This document shows positions 25,836-36,014 of a DNA stretch of 64,000 bases, piece by piece; within the stretch, counting starts at the first letter, position 1; each line of letters opens with the position of its first letter. This DNA is from Puniceibacterium antarcticum (lineage in GTDB: Bacteria > Pseudomonadota > Alphaproteobacteria > Rhodobacterales > Rhodobacteraceae), in contig NZ_AWWI01000121.1 of assembly GCF_002760615.1 (NCBI RefSeq), positions 310,001 to 374,000 of the forward strand. The letters run 5' to 3'. The notes under the pieces were generated by a model, which saw nothing but the letters and a program-made list of their open reading frames with translations, made no database searches and was not told the origin of the DNA. Made by a program: the position numbers and the translations under genes.

Positions 25836-26279
25836 ATGACGACCCATTCCGAGACCAAGACATTGCCCTACACGGCCCAGCAGATGTACGATCTGGTGGC
25901 GGATGTGGAGGATTATCCTAAGTTTCTGCCGTGGTGTGCGGCGGCCCGGGTGCGCTCTGTCACACCCGAAGGCAATGCCAGCGTGATGCTGGCCGACCTT
26001 GTGATCAGCTTCAAGGTGTTTCGCGAAAAGTTCGGCAGCCGGGTGACGCTGTTCCCCGAAGACATGAGAATAGACACCGAATATCTCGACGGGCCATTCC
26101 GCTATCTTAAATCCAACTGGGCGTTCCACGATATCGAAGGCGGCTGCGAAGTGTCGTTCTTTGTCGATTTCGAATTCAAGAACACGATGCTGCAGCGCAT
26201 CATCGGGCTGGTGTTCAACGAGGCGATGCAGCGTATCGTGCGTGCCTTTGAACGCCGCGCGAAAGAGCTTTACGGCTGA
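25836..26279 (+). CDS. COQ10/RatA-type START domain protein
   Basis: 147 residues from the ATG at 25836 with CGAGGG upstream. It is a single START-like domain: the N-terminal YTAQQMYDLVADVEDYPKFLPWC is diagnostic, and the C-terminal FEFKNTMLQRIIGLVFNEA helix follows. Bacterial members are named after RatA but most are thought to bind ubiquinone or other lipids, like mitochondrial COQ10; a toxin role is not supported here, because there is no RatB partner adjacent. Its stop TGA (26277-26279) abuts the stop of the convergent cinA gene. Confidence 0.92.
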   Translation: MTTHSETKTLPYTAQQMYDLVADVEDYPKFLPWCAAARVRSVTPEGNASVMLADLVISFKVFREKFGSRVTLFPEDMRIDTEYLDGPFRYLKSNWAFHDIEGGCEVSFFVDFEFKNTMLQRIIGLVFNEAMQRIVRAFERRAKELYG

Positions 26280-26759
26280 TCAGGCACGCCTCAGCGCCGC
26301 AAGGATCAGCTGCAGCGCATGTTCTGTCGCCGCCGCGCGCACTGCTGCGCGGCCCAACGCGCCAAATTCAACGGTTTCGCACTGCACGCCCCTGGCATCC
26401 GCGAGGCCGAAACACACCCGGCCCTCGGGTTTGAACTCGGACCCGCCCGGCCCCGCGATGCCACTGATGGACACCGCCACATCGGCCTGCGCCGCCGCCC
26501 GCGCGCCTGCCGCCATCTCGGCGCAGACCTGTTCGGACACCGCGCCGAACGCCTCAAGCGTTGCGGCGCACACGCCAAGCATCTCCTGCTTGGCGCGGTT
26601 GGAATAGGTCACGAATCCCTGCTCAAAGATCGCCGAGGATCCGGCCAAATCGGTCAGGGCCGCCGCGACCATGCCGCCCGTGCAGCTCTCAGCGCAGGTG
26701 ACTGTCAGCCCCTGCGCTTTGGCACGTTCCAGAATGGTGTCAGGGAGGGGTCCGCTCAC
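26280..26759 (-). CDS. CinA family nicotinamide-nucleotide amidase (PncC-like)
   Basis: 159 residues, corresponding to the CinA C-terminal domain alone. It deamidates NMN to nicotinate mononucleotide in the pyridine nucleotide cycle. The motif TCAESCTGGMVAAALTD near the N-terminus carries the family's serine/threonine-rich active site, and SISGIAGPGGSEFKPEGRVCFGL follows in pieces. The N-terminal molybdopterin-like CinA domain is absent, which is normal in many proteobacteria. Its ATG overlaps the pgpA stop by four bases (ATGA). Confidence 0.93.
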   Translation of the reverse strand: MSGPLPDTILERAKAQGLTVTCAESCTGGMVAAALTDLAGSSAIFEQGFVTYSNRAKQEMLGVCAATLEAFGAVSEQVCAEMAAGARAAAQADVAVSISGIAGPGGSEFKPEGRVCFGLADARGVQCETVEFGALGRAAVRAAATEHALQLILAALRRA

Positions 26760-27244
26760 ATCAGTAGCCCATGCGCCACGCCAGCCATGACAATTGCCAC
26801 CAGCGCCGCGAACAGCCCGGCGATCACATCATCCAGCATCACGCCCAAGGCATCGCCGCGCCGGTCGGCCCAGCCGACAAACCATGGCTTCCAGATGTCG
26901 AACAGCCGGAACAGCAGGAAGCCCGCGACCCAGCCGGGCCAGAGCCGTGTGATTTCGGCCCCCATCATGCCCGCGCCGAATGAGATCGGCAAAAGCGCAA
27001 TCCACTGGCCGACCACTTCGTCGATGACAATCTCGGACGGGTCATGGTCCGCCTTGCCGGCGATTTCACGTTCTGTGGCCCACCAGCCAAGCGCGAAGAC
27101 CGCCACCACGGCCAGCAGGGCCAGCCAGAAACCGCCCAGCACATGCAGGACCCAGAACAGCGGCAGCGCGGCGAGCGACCCCCAGGTGCCCGGTGCGGGG
27201 CGCAGATAGCCGACGCCCAGAACGGTTGCGATGATCTTGCTCAT
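26756..27244 (-). CDS. pgpA: Phosphatidylglycerophosphatase A
   Basis: 162 residues with several hydrophobic helices. PgpA removes phosphate from phosphatidylglycerol phosphate at the inner membrane. Family motifs visible: [17 protein letters not shown] near the N-terminus, [13 protein letters not shown] in the middle, and [14 protein letters not shown] near the end, each with the acidic residues of the active site. The gene is overlapped by four bases on both sides, with ispDF upstream and cinA downstream, so ispDF-pgpA-cinA is one operon. Confidence 0.94.
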   Translation of the reverse strand: MSKIIATVLGVGYLRPAPGTWGSLAALPLFWVLHVLGGFWLALLAVVAVFALGWWATEREIAGKADHDPSEIVIDEVVGQWIALLPISFGAGMMGAEITRLWPGWVAGFLLFRLFDIWKPWFVGWADRRGDALGVMLDDVIAGLFAALVAIVMAGVAHGLLM

Positions 27245-28371
27245 GTCCGCACCAGTGCGGCGGTGGCCAGCGCCGCGATCCCTTCGCCGCGCCCGGTAAA
27301 GCCCAGTCGTTCCGAGGTGGTCGCCTTGATTGAAACCTGATCCATCCGCATCTCCATGATCTGAGCCATCTTTTCCATCATCGCCGCCGCATTAGGGCCG
27401 ATCTTGGGGTATTCGCAGATCAGCGTGACATCGATATTGCTGATCTCATACCCCTTGGAACGTGCCAATTCTACGGCATGGCGCAGAAAGATATGGCTTT
27501 CGGCGCCTTTCCATTGCGGATCCGAGGGCGGGAAATGCCGACCGATATCGCCCGCGGCCAAGGCACCATAAAGCGCATCGGTCACCGCATGCATGCCCAC
27601 ATCAGCATCCGAATGGCCGTCCAGCCCGTGATCATGCGCCACCCTGACACCGCAAAGCATCACATGATCCCCCTCGCAGAATCGGTGCACGTCGAACCCG
27701 TTGCCCAGGCGAATATCCATCTTGCTCTCCAGTAGTGCTGCGGCCCGGGCGAAATCGCTGGGGGTGGTGATCTTCAGGTTGCGCTCATCACCGTCGGTAA
27801 TGACGACATCAATGCCAAAGGCGCGTGCCACGGCCACGTCATCCGCCGCACCGCCGGGGTGGGCGCGATGGGCGGCAAGGATCGCGTCATAGCGAAACCC
27901 CTGCGGTGTCTGCGCGCGATACAGCCCGGTGCGGTCCTGTGTGCCGCTGACACGCTCGCCTTCACCGGTCCAAAGCGCGTCGGTGACAGGCAGGGCGGGG
28001 GCCGCGCCATCAGCGCCGGACAAGGCGGCAATCACAGCGCTTATCACAGCCGCATCGACGCAGGGCCGCGCAACATCATGGATCAGCACCAGATCGGGCG
28101 CCAGATCGGCCAAGGCCTCAAGCCCCGCGCGCACCGATCCGGCGCGATCCGCGCCCCCGGCCACCAGCGTGACCGGCAGGCCATTGCAGACCTCATGGGC
28201 AATCCCCATATCGTCCCTGTTCACGACAAGGATCAGATGATCGAGATGCGCAAAGCGTTCCAGCGTCCAGCGCGCAACGACTTTTCCGCCAATCTGTTGC
28301 CATTGCTTGGAAATCGGGCCACCCGCGCGGGTGCCCTTGCCTGCGGCAACGATCAAAGCGGCGATTGTCAT
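27241..28371 (-). CDS. ispDF: Bifunctional IspD-IspF enzyme of the MEP isoprenoid pathway
   Basis: 376 residues. The first half is 2-C-methyl-D-erythritol 4-phosphate cytidylyltransferase (IspD): the CTP loop [13 protein letters not shown], and the conserved HDVARPCVD and TPQGFRYD. The second half, from about residue 216, is 2-C-methyl-D-erythritol 2,4-cyclodiphosphate synthase (IspF): NGFDVHRF with the metal ligands, [11 protein letters not shown], and [14 protein letters not shown]. The fusion is common in alphaproteobacteria. It starts the ispDF-pgpA-cinA operon and is divergent from the dusB-ntr cluster. Confidence 0.97.
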   Translation of the reverse strand: MTIAALIVAAGKGTRAGGPISKQWQQIGGKVVARWTLERFAHLDHLILVVNRDDMGIAHEVCNGLPVTLVAGGADRAGSVRAGLEALADLAPDLVLIHDVARPCVDAAVISAVIAALSGADGAAPALPVTDALWTGEGERVSGTQDRTGLYRAQTPQGFRYDAILAAHRAHPGGAADDVAVARAFGIDVVITDGDERNLKITTPSDFARAAALLESKMDIRLGNGFDVHRFCEGDHVMLCGVRVAHDHGLDGHSDADVGMHAVTDALYGALAAGDIGRHFPPSDPQWKGAESHIFLRHAVELARSKGYEISNIDVTLICEYPKIGPNAAAMMEKMAQIMEMRMDQVSIKATTSERLGFTGRGEGIAALATAALVRT

Positions 28372-28548
28372 GGCGCGTCCTCTTGCTGGCCCTCGGTTTA
28401 GGCTCTGCGCGAAGGCTGTGCAATCTCTAGCGGGTTTCTGCCGAAGAATTAAGCAAACAGGAATTCTAGGGCGTCAAAACAGTCTCTCGTCATTGTATGC
28501 TACGGATGCCCGCGCTACCTGCTGGTCAAATGCACAAGGAATAGGCGC

Positions 28549-29532
28549 TTGAATATTAGGCTGGCCCAGACACAGCTTTCTGTCCCGGTTCTGCTGGCCC
28601 CGCTGGCGGGAATCACCGATCTGCCCTTTCGCAGTCTGGTTTCCCGCTTTGGAGCGGGTCTGGTGGTAAGCGAAATGGTCGCGAGCCAGGAAATGGTGCA
28701 GGCCCGGCGCGGTACACGCGAACGGGCCGAACTGGGTCTGGATGCGGCGCAGACCTCGGTCCAGCTGGCCGGGCGTGATGCCTACTGGATGGCCGAAGCC
28801 GCGCGGATGGTTGCCGCCAACGGCGCGCGGGTCATTGACATCAACATGGGCTGCCCGGCGAAAAAGGTCGTTGGCGGCTATTCCGGGTCTGCCCTGATGC
28901 GCGACCCCGATCACGCGCTGACCCTGATTGAGGCGGTTGTGGGTGCTGTCGACGTGCCCGTGACGCTCAAGATGCGGCTGGGTTGGGACAGCGACTGCCT
29001 GAACGCGCCTGACCTTGCCCGCCGGGCGGAATCAGCGGGTGTGCAGATGGTTGTGGTACATGGCCGCACCCGCTGCCAGTTTTACAAGGGCGCTGCCGAC
29101 TGGGCAGCGATCCGGTCGGTCAAAGAGGCCGTGAACATCCCCGTCGTCGCAAATGGCGACATCACCGATGCCGCCACCGCCCGTGCCGCACTGGCAAAGT
29201 CTGGCGCGGATGGCGTGATGATCGGCCGGGGCGCGCAGGGCCGCCCTTGGGCGCTGGCAGAAATTGCGGCTGACCTTTACGACACCCCGCCGCCGACAAT
29301 CCCTCAAGGAACGGAACTGACAGACATGATCTGCGCCCATTACGATGCGATGCTTGGCTTTTACGGTGTCGATCTGGGGGGGAGGGTCGCGCGCAAACAT
29401 CTGGGCTGGTATATGGATCAGGCCGTGACGCCGACAGATCTGCGCCGCCGGGTGCTGACCGAACAGGATCCGGCTGAGGTGCTTTGCCTGATCGCAGACA
29501 TCATTGCGCTGCCCGCAAAGGTTGCCGCATGA
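28549..29532 (+). CDS. dusB: tRNA-dihydrouridine synthase (NifR3/DusB)
   Basis: 327 residues from a TTG start with AAGGA upstream. It reduces uridines in the tRNA D-loop using FMN and NADPH. The active-site cysteine is in [10 protein letters not shown] (Cys102), and the FMN-binding segments [20 protein letters not shown] and [11 protein letters not shown] follow. As the first gene of the ntr cluster it corresponds to nifR3 of Rhodobacter, where dusB precedes ntrB-ntrC. Its stop overlaps the ntrB ATG by two bases. Confidence 0.95.
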   Translation: MNIRLAQTQLSVPVLLAPLAGITDLPFRSLVSRFGAGLVVSEMVASQEMVQARRGTRERAELGLDAAQTSVQLAGRDAYWMAEAARMVAANGARVIDINMGCPAKKVVGGYSGSALMRDPDHALTLIEAVVGAVDVPVTLKMRLGWDSDCLNAPDLARRAESAGVQMVVVHGRTRCQFYKGAADWAAIRSVKEAVNIPVVANGDITDAATARAALAKSGADGVMIGRGAQGRPWALAEIAADLYDTPPPTIPQGTELTDMICAHYDAMLGFYGVDLGGRVARKHLGWYMDQAVTPTDLRRRVLTEQDPAEVLCLIADIIALPAKVAA

Positions 29533-30611
29533 ACGCCGAAACCGACCTGATGCTCTGGTCATCCTTGCCAGTGCCCGCGATCCTGCTGGACGCAGAAGAG
29601 CGGATTGCCGACATGAACTCTGCCGCCGAGGGGTTCATGAACAACTCGTCGAAATGGCTGATGGGTCAGCCGATCTGGGACCGGCTGACCGTCGATGCCC
29701 CGCTTGAGGAAAGTCTGGCCCGCGCCCGTGCGCAGGGCACGCCGCTGTTCGTCAATGACGTGGATGTGGGCACCGGGCGCCGCGCGCCGCTGGTGTGCAA
29801 TCTGCAGATGGCACCGGTGCAGGGGCGTCCCGGCTGGACCATCCTGCTGATTTCCCCGCGCGAACTGGCCGGGCGCATGACCCAGAGCCATTCGGTGAAA
29901 TCCGCCGCGAAATCTGCCATCGGCATGGCCGAAATGCTGGCGCATGAAATCAAGAACCCGCTTGCCGGCATCACCGGCGCGGCGCAGCTTCTGTCCATGT
30001 CGCTGACCAAGGATGATCTGGAACTGACCGATCTGATCGTTCAAGAGACACGTCGCATCGTGAAGCTTCTGGAACAGGTCGAACAGTTCGGCAACCTGTC
30101 CCCGCCCGAACGGCGCGAGGTCAATGTGCATGACGTGCTGGACCGTGCCCGCCGTTCGGCTCTGCTGGGGTTTGGCGCCCATATGAAGATGGTCGAGGAT
30201 TACGATCCCTCGCTTCCCATGGCCTATGGCGATCCGGATCAGTTGCTGCAGGTGGTGCTGAATCTGGTCAAGAATGCCTCGGAGGCGGCAGATTCCCGGG
30301 GCGGCACGATCCGGCTGCATTCCTTTTACGAACACAGCTTCCGTCTGCGCCGTGCCGACGGGACGGGCCAGTCGCTGCCACTGCAGATCGAGATCATCGA
30401 TGATGGCCCGGGGCTGCCGGACCACATCAAAGACGAGATTTTTGAACCCTTCGTTTCGGGTAAGGAAAACGGCACCGGTCTTGGTCTGGCCCTGGTCAGC
30501 AAGATCGTGTCGGAACACGACGGCTGGATTTCCGTGGAATCCGTGCCCGGACGCACCGTATTTCGCATATCGCTGCCCATGGCGCCGCGAGAAAAACAGG
30601 AGAAAGACTGA
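29529..30611 (+). CDS. ntrB: Nitrogen regulation sensor histidine kinase NtrB
   Basis: 360 residues from the ATG at 29529, overlapping the dusB stop. It is a cytoplasmic kinase with an N-terminal PAS-like domain ([19 protein letters not shown]), a DHp domain with the phospho-accepting His139 in [11 protein letters not shown], and a catalytic domain with the N, G1 and G2 boxes ([29 protein letters not shown]). NtrB would phosphorylate NtrC under nitrogen limitation and be controlled by PII proteins. The ntrC ATG overlaps the stop by one base. Confidence 0.96.
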   Translation: MNAETDLMLWSSLPVPAILLDAEERIADMNSAAEGFMNNSSKWLMGQPIWDRLTVDAPLEESLARARAQGTPLFVNDVDVGTGRRAPLVCNLQMAPVQGRPGWTILLISPRELAGRMTQSHSVKSAAKSAIGMAEMLAHEIKNPLAGITGAAQLLSMSLTKDDLELTDLIVQETRRIVKLLEQVEQFGNLSPPERREVNVHDVLDRARRSALLGFGAHMKMVEDYDPSLPMAYGDPDQLLQVVLNLVKNASEAADSRGGTIRLHSFYEHSFRLRRADGTGQSLPLQIEIIDDGPGLPDHIKDEIFEPFVSGKENGTGLGLALVSKIVSEHDGWISVESVPGRTVFRISLPMAPREKQEKD

Positions 30612-31981
30612 TGGATGGCACGGTTCTGGTCGCCGATGACGACCGCACGATCCGCACGGTTCTGACGCAGGCACTGACCCGCGCGGGCTGCAAGGTACAT
30701 GCCACATCGTCGCTGACGACGCTGATGCGCTGGGTGGCCGAAGGCAAAGGGGATGTTGTCATCTCTGACGTGGTCATGCCCGATGGCAACGGGCTTGAGA
30801 TGCTCCCGAAGATCGCGCTTGACCGTCCCGGCCTGCCTGTCATCGTGATTTCGGCGCAGAACACGATCATGACGGCCATTCAGGCGGCCGAGGCGGAAGC
30901 CTACGATTATCTGCCTAAACCCTTCGATCTGCCCGATCTGATGAAGCGCACTGCGCGCGCGCTGGAAAAGCGCAATCTGACGCCCCGGCGCGAAGAGCGG
31001 ATCGAACATGCCGACGGCCCGGACGAATTGCCACTGGTGGGCAAGACACCCGCCATGCAGGCGCTTTACCGGCTGGTGGCGCGGGTGATGAACACCGATC
31101 TGCCGGTGTTGATCTGTGGCGAATCCGGTACGGGAAAATCGCTGATCGCCCGCGCGGTCCACGACTTTTCAGACCGCCGCAACCTGCCGTTTGTCACGGT
31201 GACCAGTTCGGATCTGTCAGACCTCGAAGGTCCGGCGCGGGTGCTGGCGCGGGTCAAGGGCGGCACGCTGCTGATCGACGAGATCACCGATTTCGATGAC
31301 GAGGTGCAGGCCCGCATCGTGCGCATGATGGATGTGCCGGGCGAACATCTGCCACGCTTCATGGCCACCAGTCAGACCGACCTGTCCCAAGCGATGGAAG
31401 ACGGCCATGTCCGTCAGGATCTTTACTACCGCCTTGGCGGTGCCACGATCTTTGTTCCCAGCTTGCGCGAACGGGTCGAGGATATCGTACTGCTGACCGA
31501 TCACTTCCTGGCCCGTACCGAACGCGAAGGCGGCCCGAAACGCTGGCTGTCCAAGGATGCGAATGAGTTGTTTCGTGCATACAGCTGGCCCGGCAACGTG
31601 CGCCAGCTGGAAAACGCCGTTCGGCGTCTTTCGCTGACCAGCCGCGCAGAAGAAATCACCCGGCCCGAGGTCGAGGCCGTGCTGGGCAACCAGCCCGACA
31701 CCGGCCCGGTTCTGCGGGGCGGGGATGGCGAAAAGCTGGGAACATCCGTGGCGCGCCATCTGCGGCGGTATTTTGACCTGCATGGCAACATGTTGCCACC
31801 TCCGGGTCTGTACACGCGCATCCTGCGCGAGATCGAGGCGCCGCTGATCGAGATCGCGCTGGATGCCACCGGCGGGAATCAGGCAAAATGTGCCGATCTG
31901 CTGGGAATCAACCGCAATACTTTGCGCAAGAAGATTACCGATCTTGATATCCGCGTGACACGCCGCCGAAAATTGATGTAA
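30611..31981 (+). CDS. ntrC: Nitrogen response regulator NtrC (without GAFTGA loop)
   Basis: 456 residues. The receiver domain has the phospho-acceptor Asp53 ([11 protein letters not shown]) and the AAA+ domain a Walker A GESGTGKS (residues 170-177) and Walker [10 protein letters not shown]. In the place where sigma-54 activators carry GAFTGA, the sequence reads [21 protein letters not shown], with no such loop. The C-terminus has a Fis-type helix-turn-helix ([19 protein letters not shown]). In Rhodobacter capsulatus an NtrC lacking GAFTGA activates sigma-70 polymerase, and the same mode is expected here. ntrY begins 101 bases downstream. Confidence 0.95.
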   Translation: MDGTVLVADDDRTIRTVLTQALTRAGCKVHATSSLTTLMRWVAEGKGDVVISDVVMPDGNGLEMLPKIALDRPGLPVIVISAQNTIMTAIQAAEAEAYDYLPKPFDLPDLMKRTARALEKRNLTPRREERIEHADGPDELPLVGKTPAMQALYRLVARVMNTDLPVLICGESGTGKSLIARAVHDFSDRRNLPFVTVTSSDLSDLEGPARVLARVKGGTLLIDEITDFDDEVQARIVRMMDVPGEHLPRFMATSQTDLSQAMEDGHVRQDLYYRLGGATIFVPSLRERVEDIVLLTDHFLARTEREGGPKRWLSKDANELFRAYSWPGNVRQLENAVRRLSLTSRAEEITRPEVEAVLGNQPDTGPVLRGGDGEKLGTSVARHLRRYFDLHGNMLPPPGLYTRILREIEAPLIEIALDATGGNQAKCADLLGINRNTLRKKITDLDIRVTRRRKLM

Positions 31982-32081
31982 AAGGGCCACATACCTGTGG
32001 CCATACCGCATCTTGCGGAAAGCCGGACACAGGATGTTGCGGTCGGCTGCCCCGTGCAGCACATCGAGAAGAGGTTTGGCT

Positions 32082-34346
32082 GTGGCCACCTGGACACGTT
32101 CTTGGAACTGGTCACGACTGGTTCGTATGCGGCGCCTGCGCAGGTTGCAGAATGTCGCGACCTTGGGTCTGGTCCTTCTTGGTCCGACGCTTGCCGTGGC
32201 GACCTTTCTTGTCCTCGGTCCGTTTGACCCGGGGGGCAGTTCCCAGCTGAACCTGCGGCTCGTTCTGCTGGCGGATCTGGTCTATGTGTTGCTGCTGGCA
32301 GCGCTGGTGCTGCAGCGTGTGGCCAAGATGATCGCGGCCCGGCGCGCCAAGTCCGCCGGTTCACGGCTTCACCTGCGTCTGACTGGTGTCTTTGCCCTCA
32401 TGGCGCTGCTGCCGACGATCACCGTCGCGGTCTTTGCCGTGCTCACCATCAACATAGGGCTTGAGACATGGTTTTCCGATCGCGTGCGCAACGTGGTCGG
32501 CGCTTCGCTCTCTGCGGCAGAGGCCTATGAGGCGGAACACCGCGATGGCCTGATGCAGGACGCGCGGGCATTGGGCGACTTTCTGGATGCCAACCGCCGC
32601 GCGACCTTTATCCTTGACGATGGCGAGCTGCGCCAGATCCTGAGTCAGGGCCAATCCCAGATCCAGCGAGGCTTGCGCGAGGCCTATGTGATCGACAGCG
32701 CGGGCGAGATCCGGGCGCGGGGCGAACGGTCCTACCTGTTTGATTTCGAAAACCCGGGCGCTGCCAAAATCACCGAGGCGACCGAAAACGGCATCGCCGT
32801 TATTGAGGACTGGGAAAACAACGAATTTCGCGCGTTGCTGCCGCTGAAGGCCTTTGTGGATCGCTATCTCTATGTCAGCCGTCAGGTTGACGGCGGCATC
32901 CTGAGCCTTCTGGACGACACGCAGCAGACCGCCAGGTTCTATCAGCAGCAGGAAAGCGAACGGGGCAGGCGGCTTTTCGACTTTGCGCTGCTTTACCTCG
33001 GCTTTGCGGTCCTGCTGATTCTTGCCGCCACTTGGCTTGGCTTGTGGTTCGCCGAGCGGCTGAGCCAGCCAGTGGGCCGCCTGACTGGGGCTGCGCAACG
33101 GGTCGGGACGGGCGATCTGGATGTGCAGGTGATCGAGGAAGAGGGCGATGACGAAATCGCGATGCTCGGGCGCTATTTCAACCAGATGACCCGGCAACTC
33201 AAGGCGCAGCGCCAGACACTTGTGGACAACACGCGCCAGATCGAACGCCGCCAGCGGCTGTTTGATTCGGTGCTGGGCTCTGTCACCTCGGGTGTTGTGG
33301 GGCTGGATGCTGATGGCGAGGTGACATTCGTCAACCGCTCAGCCGAAAAGCTGCTGGGATCATCAGATATCCGGCGCGCGGTGCCGATCTCGGTCGCTGT
33401 GCCCGAGTTCGCGGCGCTGTTCAGCCGACTGCGCGATACCGGGGTCGAGACCCTGCAGGAAGAGATCAAGGTCAGCCGGTCGCGGCAGCTGGAAAACCTG
33501 CTGGTCCGTGTCGCCACCCGCCGTCGTCAGGACGCGAGCCTTGAGGGATATGTGGTGGCCTTTGACGATGTCACCGACCTTGTCAGTGCGCAGCGCATGG
33601 CGGCCTGGGGCGATGTCGCCCGTCGCATCGCGCATGAGATCAAGAACCCGCTGCAACCCATAAAACTGTCGGCAGAGCGGATCACCCGCAAGTTCGGCCG
33701 ACAGCTGGACGCCGAACAGGCGGCCAGCCTCAACCACATGACCGAGGTCATTGTGCGCCAGACCGATATCCTGCGCCGTATCGTCGATGAATTCTCGAAA
33801 TTTGCGCGGATGCCGGAACCGGACCGCAAACATCAGGATCTGGTCACTCTTCTGCGCGATGCCGTGTCGCTGCAGGAAAGCGGGCAGCCCGATGTGCGGT
33901 TTGTCACCGATCTCGGCGCCGATCCGCTCGACACCAGCGTCGATCAGGCGATGATCGGCCAAGCGCTGACCAACCTGATCAAGAATGCGGGAGAAGCGAT
34001 TGAAACCCTGCTCGAAAAGGGTGCTCCTGCCGGTTATGTTCCCGAAATCCGGGTGAGCGCCGCAAAGGTGGATGGCAAAGTTGAGATCCGCATCATGGAC
34101 AATGGCACAGGTTTGCCCGAAGACCGTGCACGTCTTTTCGAACCCTATGTCACGACGCGGTCGTCGGGCACAGGCCTTGGCCTGCCCATCGTCAAGAAGA
34201 TCATCGAAGAACATGGCGGCAGTCTTACCCTCGAAGACGCGCCGGTTTTTGACGGCGCAGATCATGTCGGGGCGATGGCGGTCATACGTCTGCCGCTGAT
34301 CGGGGAATCAGATGCGCCACAAGCGCTTGAACAAGAAACGGCCTAA
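32082..34346 (+). CDS. ntrY: Nitrogen regulation sensor histidine kinase NtrY
   Basis: 754 residues from the GTG at 32082 with GAAGAGG at good distance; the longer open frame upstream has no better start. Features in order: two or three transmembrane helices in the first 130 residues, a periplasmic or extended sensory segment, another helix (LYLGFAVLLILAATWLGLWF), a HAMP domain, a PAS domain (LGSVTSGVVGLDADGEVTFVN), and a DHp/ATPase unit with His518 in [13 protein letters not shown] box LTNLIKNAGEA and G boxes MDNGTGLP and SGTGLGLP. It pairs with NtrX, 20 bases downstream. Confidence 0.95.
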   Translation: MATWTRSWNWSRLVRMRRLRRLQNVATLGLVLLGPTLAVATFLVLGPFDPGGSSQLNLRLVLLADLVYVLLLAALVLQRVAKMIAARRAKSAGSRLHLRLTGVFALMALLPTITVAVFAVLTINIGLETWFSDRVRNVVGASLSAAEAYEAEHRDGLMQDARALGDFLDANRRATFILDDGELRQILSQGQSQIQRGLREAYVIDSAGEIRARGERSYLFDFENPGAAKITEATENGIAVIEDWENNEFRALLPLKAFVDRYLYVSRQVDGGILSLLDDTQQTARFYQQQESERGRRLFDFALLYLGFAVLLILAATWLGLWFAERLSQPVGRLTGAAQRVGTGDLDVQVIEEEGDDEIAMLGRYFNQMTRQLKAQRQTLVDNTRQIERRQRLFDSVLGSVTSGVVGLDADGEVTFVNRSAEKLLGSSDIRRAVPISVAVPEFAALFSRLRDTGVETLQEEIKVSRSRQLENLLVRVATRRRQDASLEGYVVAFDDVTDLVSAQRMAAWGDVARRIAHEIKNPLQPIKLSAERITRKFGRQLDAEQAASLNHMTEVIVRQTDILRRIVDEFSKFARMPEPDRKHQDLVTLLRDAVSLQESGQPDVRFVTDLGADPLDTSVDQAMIGQALTNLIKNAGEAIETLLEKGAPAGYVPEIRVSAAKVDGKVEIRIMDNGTGLPEDRARLFEPYVTTRSSGTGLGLPIVKKIIEEHGGSLTLEDAPVFDGADHVGAMAVIRLPLIGESDAPQALEQETA

Positions 34347-34366
34347 AAAGAGGTGAGGAGAGCACA

Positions 34367-35776
34367 ATGAGTGACATTCTGATCGTCGACGACGAACGTG
34401 ATATCCGCGAGCTGATCGGCGATATTCTTGAGGACGAAGGCTATACCACCCGTCTGGCGGGCAATTCGAACGAGGCGATGGCGGAAATCAATGCCGCGCC
34501 CCCGGCGCTGCTGATCCTTGATATCTGGCTAAAGGACAGCAAGATGGACGGGATCGACATCCTCAAGACCGTCAAGCGCGACAACCCGGATGTGCCGGTG
34601 GTGATCATCTCTGGTCATGGCAACATTGAAATTGCGGTCGCAGCGATCAAGCAGGGCGCGTATGATTTCATCGAAAAACCGTTCAACATCGACCAGCTGC
34701 TTGTGGTGATCCGCCGCGCGATGGAAGCCAGCCGCCTGCGCCATGAGAACCAGAAGCTCAAGCGGCGTGAAACCGTCGCCGCGGAGATGAAGGGCGACAG
34801 TCCTGCCTTCCGCGTGCTTCTGGGGCAGTTGGACAAGGTGACCAAATCCAATGGTCGCGTGATGCTGGCAGGGCCTGCGGGCGCAGGCAAGGAACTGGCG
34901 GCGCGCTATATTCACATGCATTCCGCCCGGGCGAATGCCCCCTTTGTCACTGTGAACTGCGCAGGCGTTGCACCCGAATCCATGGAAGGGATGCTGTTCG
35001 GCCGGGAAACCGCCGACCGCGGGATCGAACCCGGGCTGCTGGAACAGGCCCATGGCGGCGTGATCTATTTCGACGAGGTGGCGGACATGCCGCTAGGCAC
35101 CCAGTCCAAGATCCTGCGCGTTCTTGTGGATCAGCAGTTCACCCGCGTCGGCGGGGGCGACAAGGTGCGTGTCGATCTGCGGGTCATATCGTCGACCAAC
35201 CGCGATCTGGCAGAGGAAATCGAGGCGGGCCGCTTTCGTCAGGAACTGTATCATCGCCTGAACGTGGTGCCGATCGCTGTGCCAAGCCTTGAGGATCGCC
35301 GCGAAGACATCCCGCTTTTGGCCCGCTATTTCATCGAACACTGCCACAAGACCCAAGGCCTGACTCTGCGCGAACTGTCGGAGGATGCGGTGGCGCTTTT
35401 GCAGACCATGGTCTGGCCGGGCAATGTGCGTCAGCTCAAGAATCTGGTGGAACGTGTGCTGATCCTTGGCGATGGCACCGGTGAGATCGAGGCGCGCGAA
35501 CTGCCGCAGGACGCCGCCACGGGGGGCGAGGAAGAGGGCCGCATCGTGCTGTCCGGCATCCTTGCGACCCTGCCGCTGCGCGAGGCGCGCGAGGCGTTTG
35601 AACGGGAATACCTGCTGACGCAAATCAACCGGTTTGGCGGCAACATTTCCCGCACGGCCAGCTTTGTCGGTATGGAACGCTCGGCGCTGCACCGCAAGCT
35701 CAAGTCGCTGGGGGTGGTGACCGGGGCCAAAGGTGGGGCGCGCATCGCCCTGTTCGAGGAAGAATCCGTCGACTGA
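34367..35776 (+). CDS. ntrX: Response regulator NtrX (without GAFTGA loop)
   Basis: 469 residues. The receiver domain has Asp52 in LLILDIWL. The AAA+ domain has a Walker A GPAGAGKE in place of GESGTGKE, and between the NCAGV and VIYFDEVAD segments the expected GAFTGA is replaced by FGRETADRGIEPGLLEQAHG. The C-terminal Fis-like helix-turn-helix is present (NISRTASFVGMERSALHRKL). NtrX controls nitrogen and redox genes in alphaproteobacteria. The RBS AGGTGAGGAG precedes the ATG. It is the last gene of the cluster; a 238-base gap follows. Confidence 0.94.
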   Translation: MSDILIVDDERDIRELIGDILEDEGYTTRLAGNSNEAMAEINAAPPALLILDIWLKDSKMDGIDILKTVKRDNPDVPVVIISGHGNIEIAVAAIKQGAYDFIEKPFNIDQLLVVIRRAMEASRLRHENQKLKRRETVAAEMKGDSPAFRVLLGQLDKVTKSNGRVMLAGPAGAGKELAARYIHMHSARANAPFVTVNCAGVAPESMEGMLFGRETADRGIEPGLLEQAHGGVIYFDEVADMPLGTQSKILRVLVDQQFTRVGGGDKVRVDLRVISSTNRDLAEEIEAGRFRQELYHRLNVVPIAVPSLEDRREDIPLLARYFIEHCHKTQGLTLRELSEDAVALLQTMVWPGNVRQLKNLVERVLILGDGTGEIEARELPQDAATGGEEEGRIVLSGILATLPLREAREAFEREYLLTQINRFGGNISRTASFVGMERSALHRKLKSLGVVTGAKGGARIALFEEESVD

Positions 35777-36014
35777 ATTGAAGCGCCGGGGCGCCTAAGG
35801 CGTTTCGGGTTTAAGCGCAGACAAGGGGCATCGGATTTTGCGTTCGACCAAAGGGAGAGACCGCGACTATCCGATCCAAGTTTAACCTGGAACGTTGAAA
35901 GGGTCTGGCGCGCTGCGTCCCGGACCCGCAGGGGTAGCGCTTTGGTGTCATGCCGAATTGACCCTTTGCGCCGGTCGTGCCATGCACGTCAGGCAATTGC
36001 TCAGGGATCTCGGC

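Noticed and set aside
25836-26279. RatA toxin of a toxin-antitoxin pair
   Set aside because: There is no RatB-type partner; the protein fits the COQ10-like START family.
35777-36014. tRNA or other RNA gene in the ntrX-trkA gap
   Set aside because: No cloverleaf or known RNA signature was found; only short GC-rich pairs.
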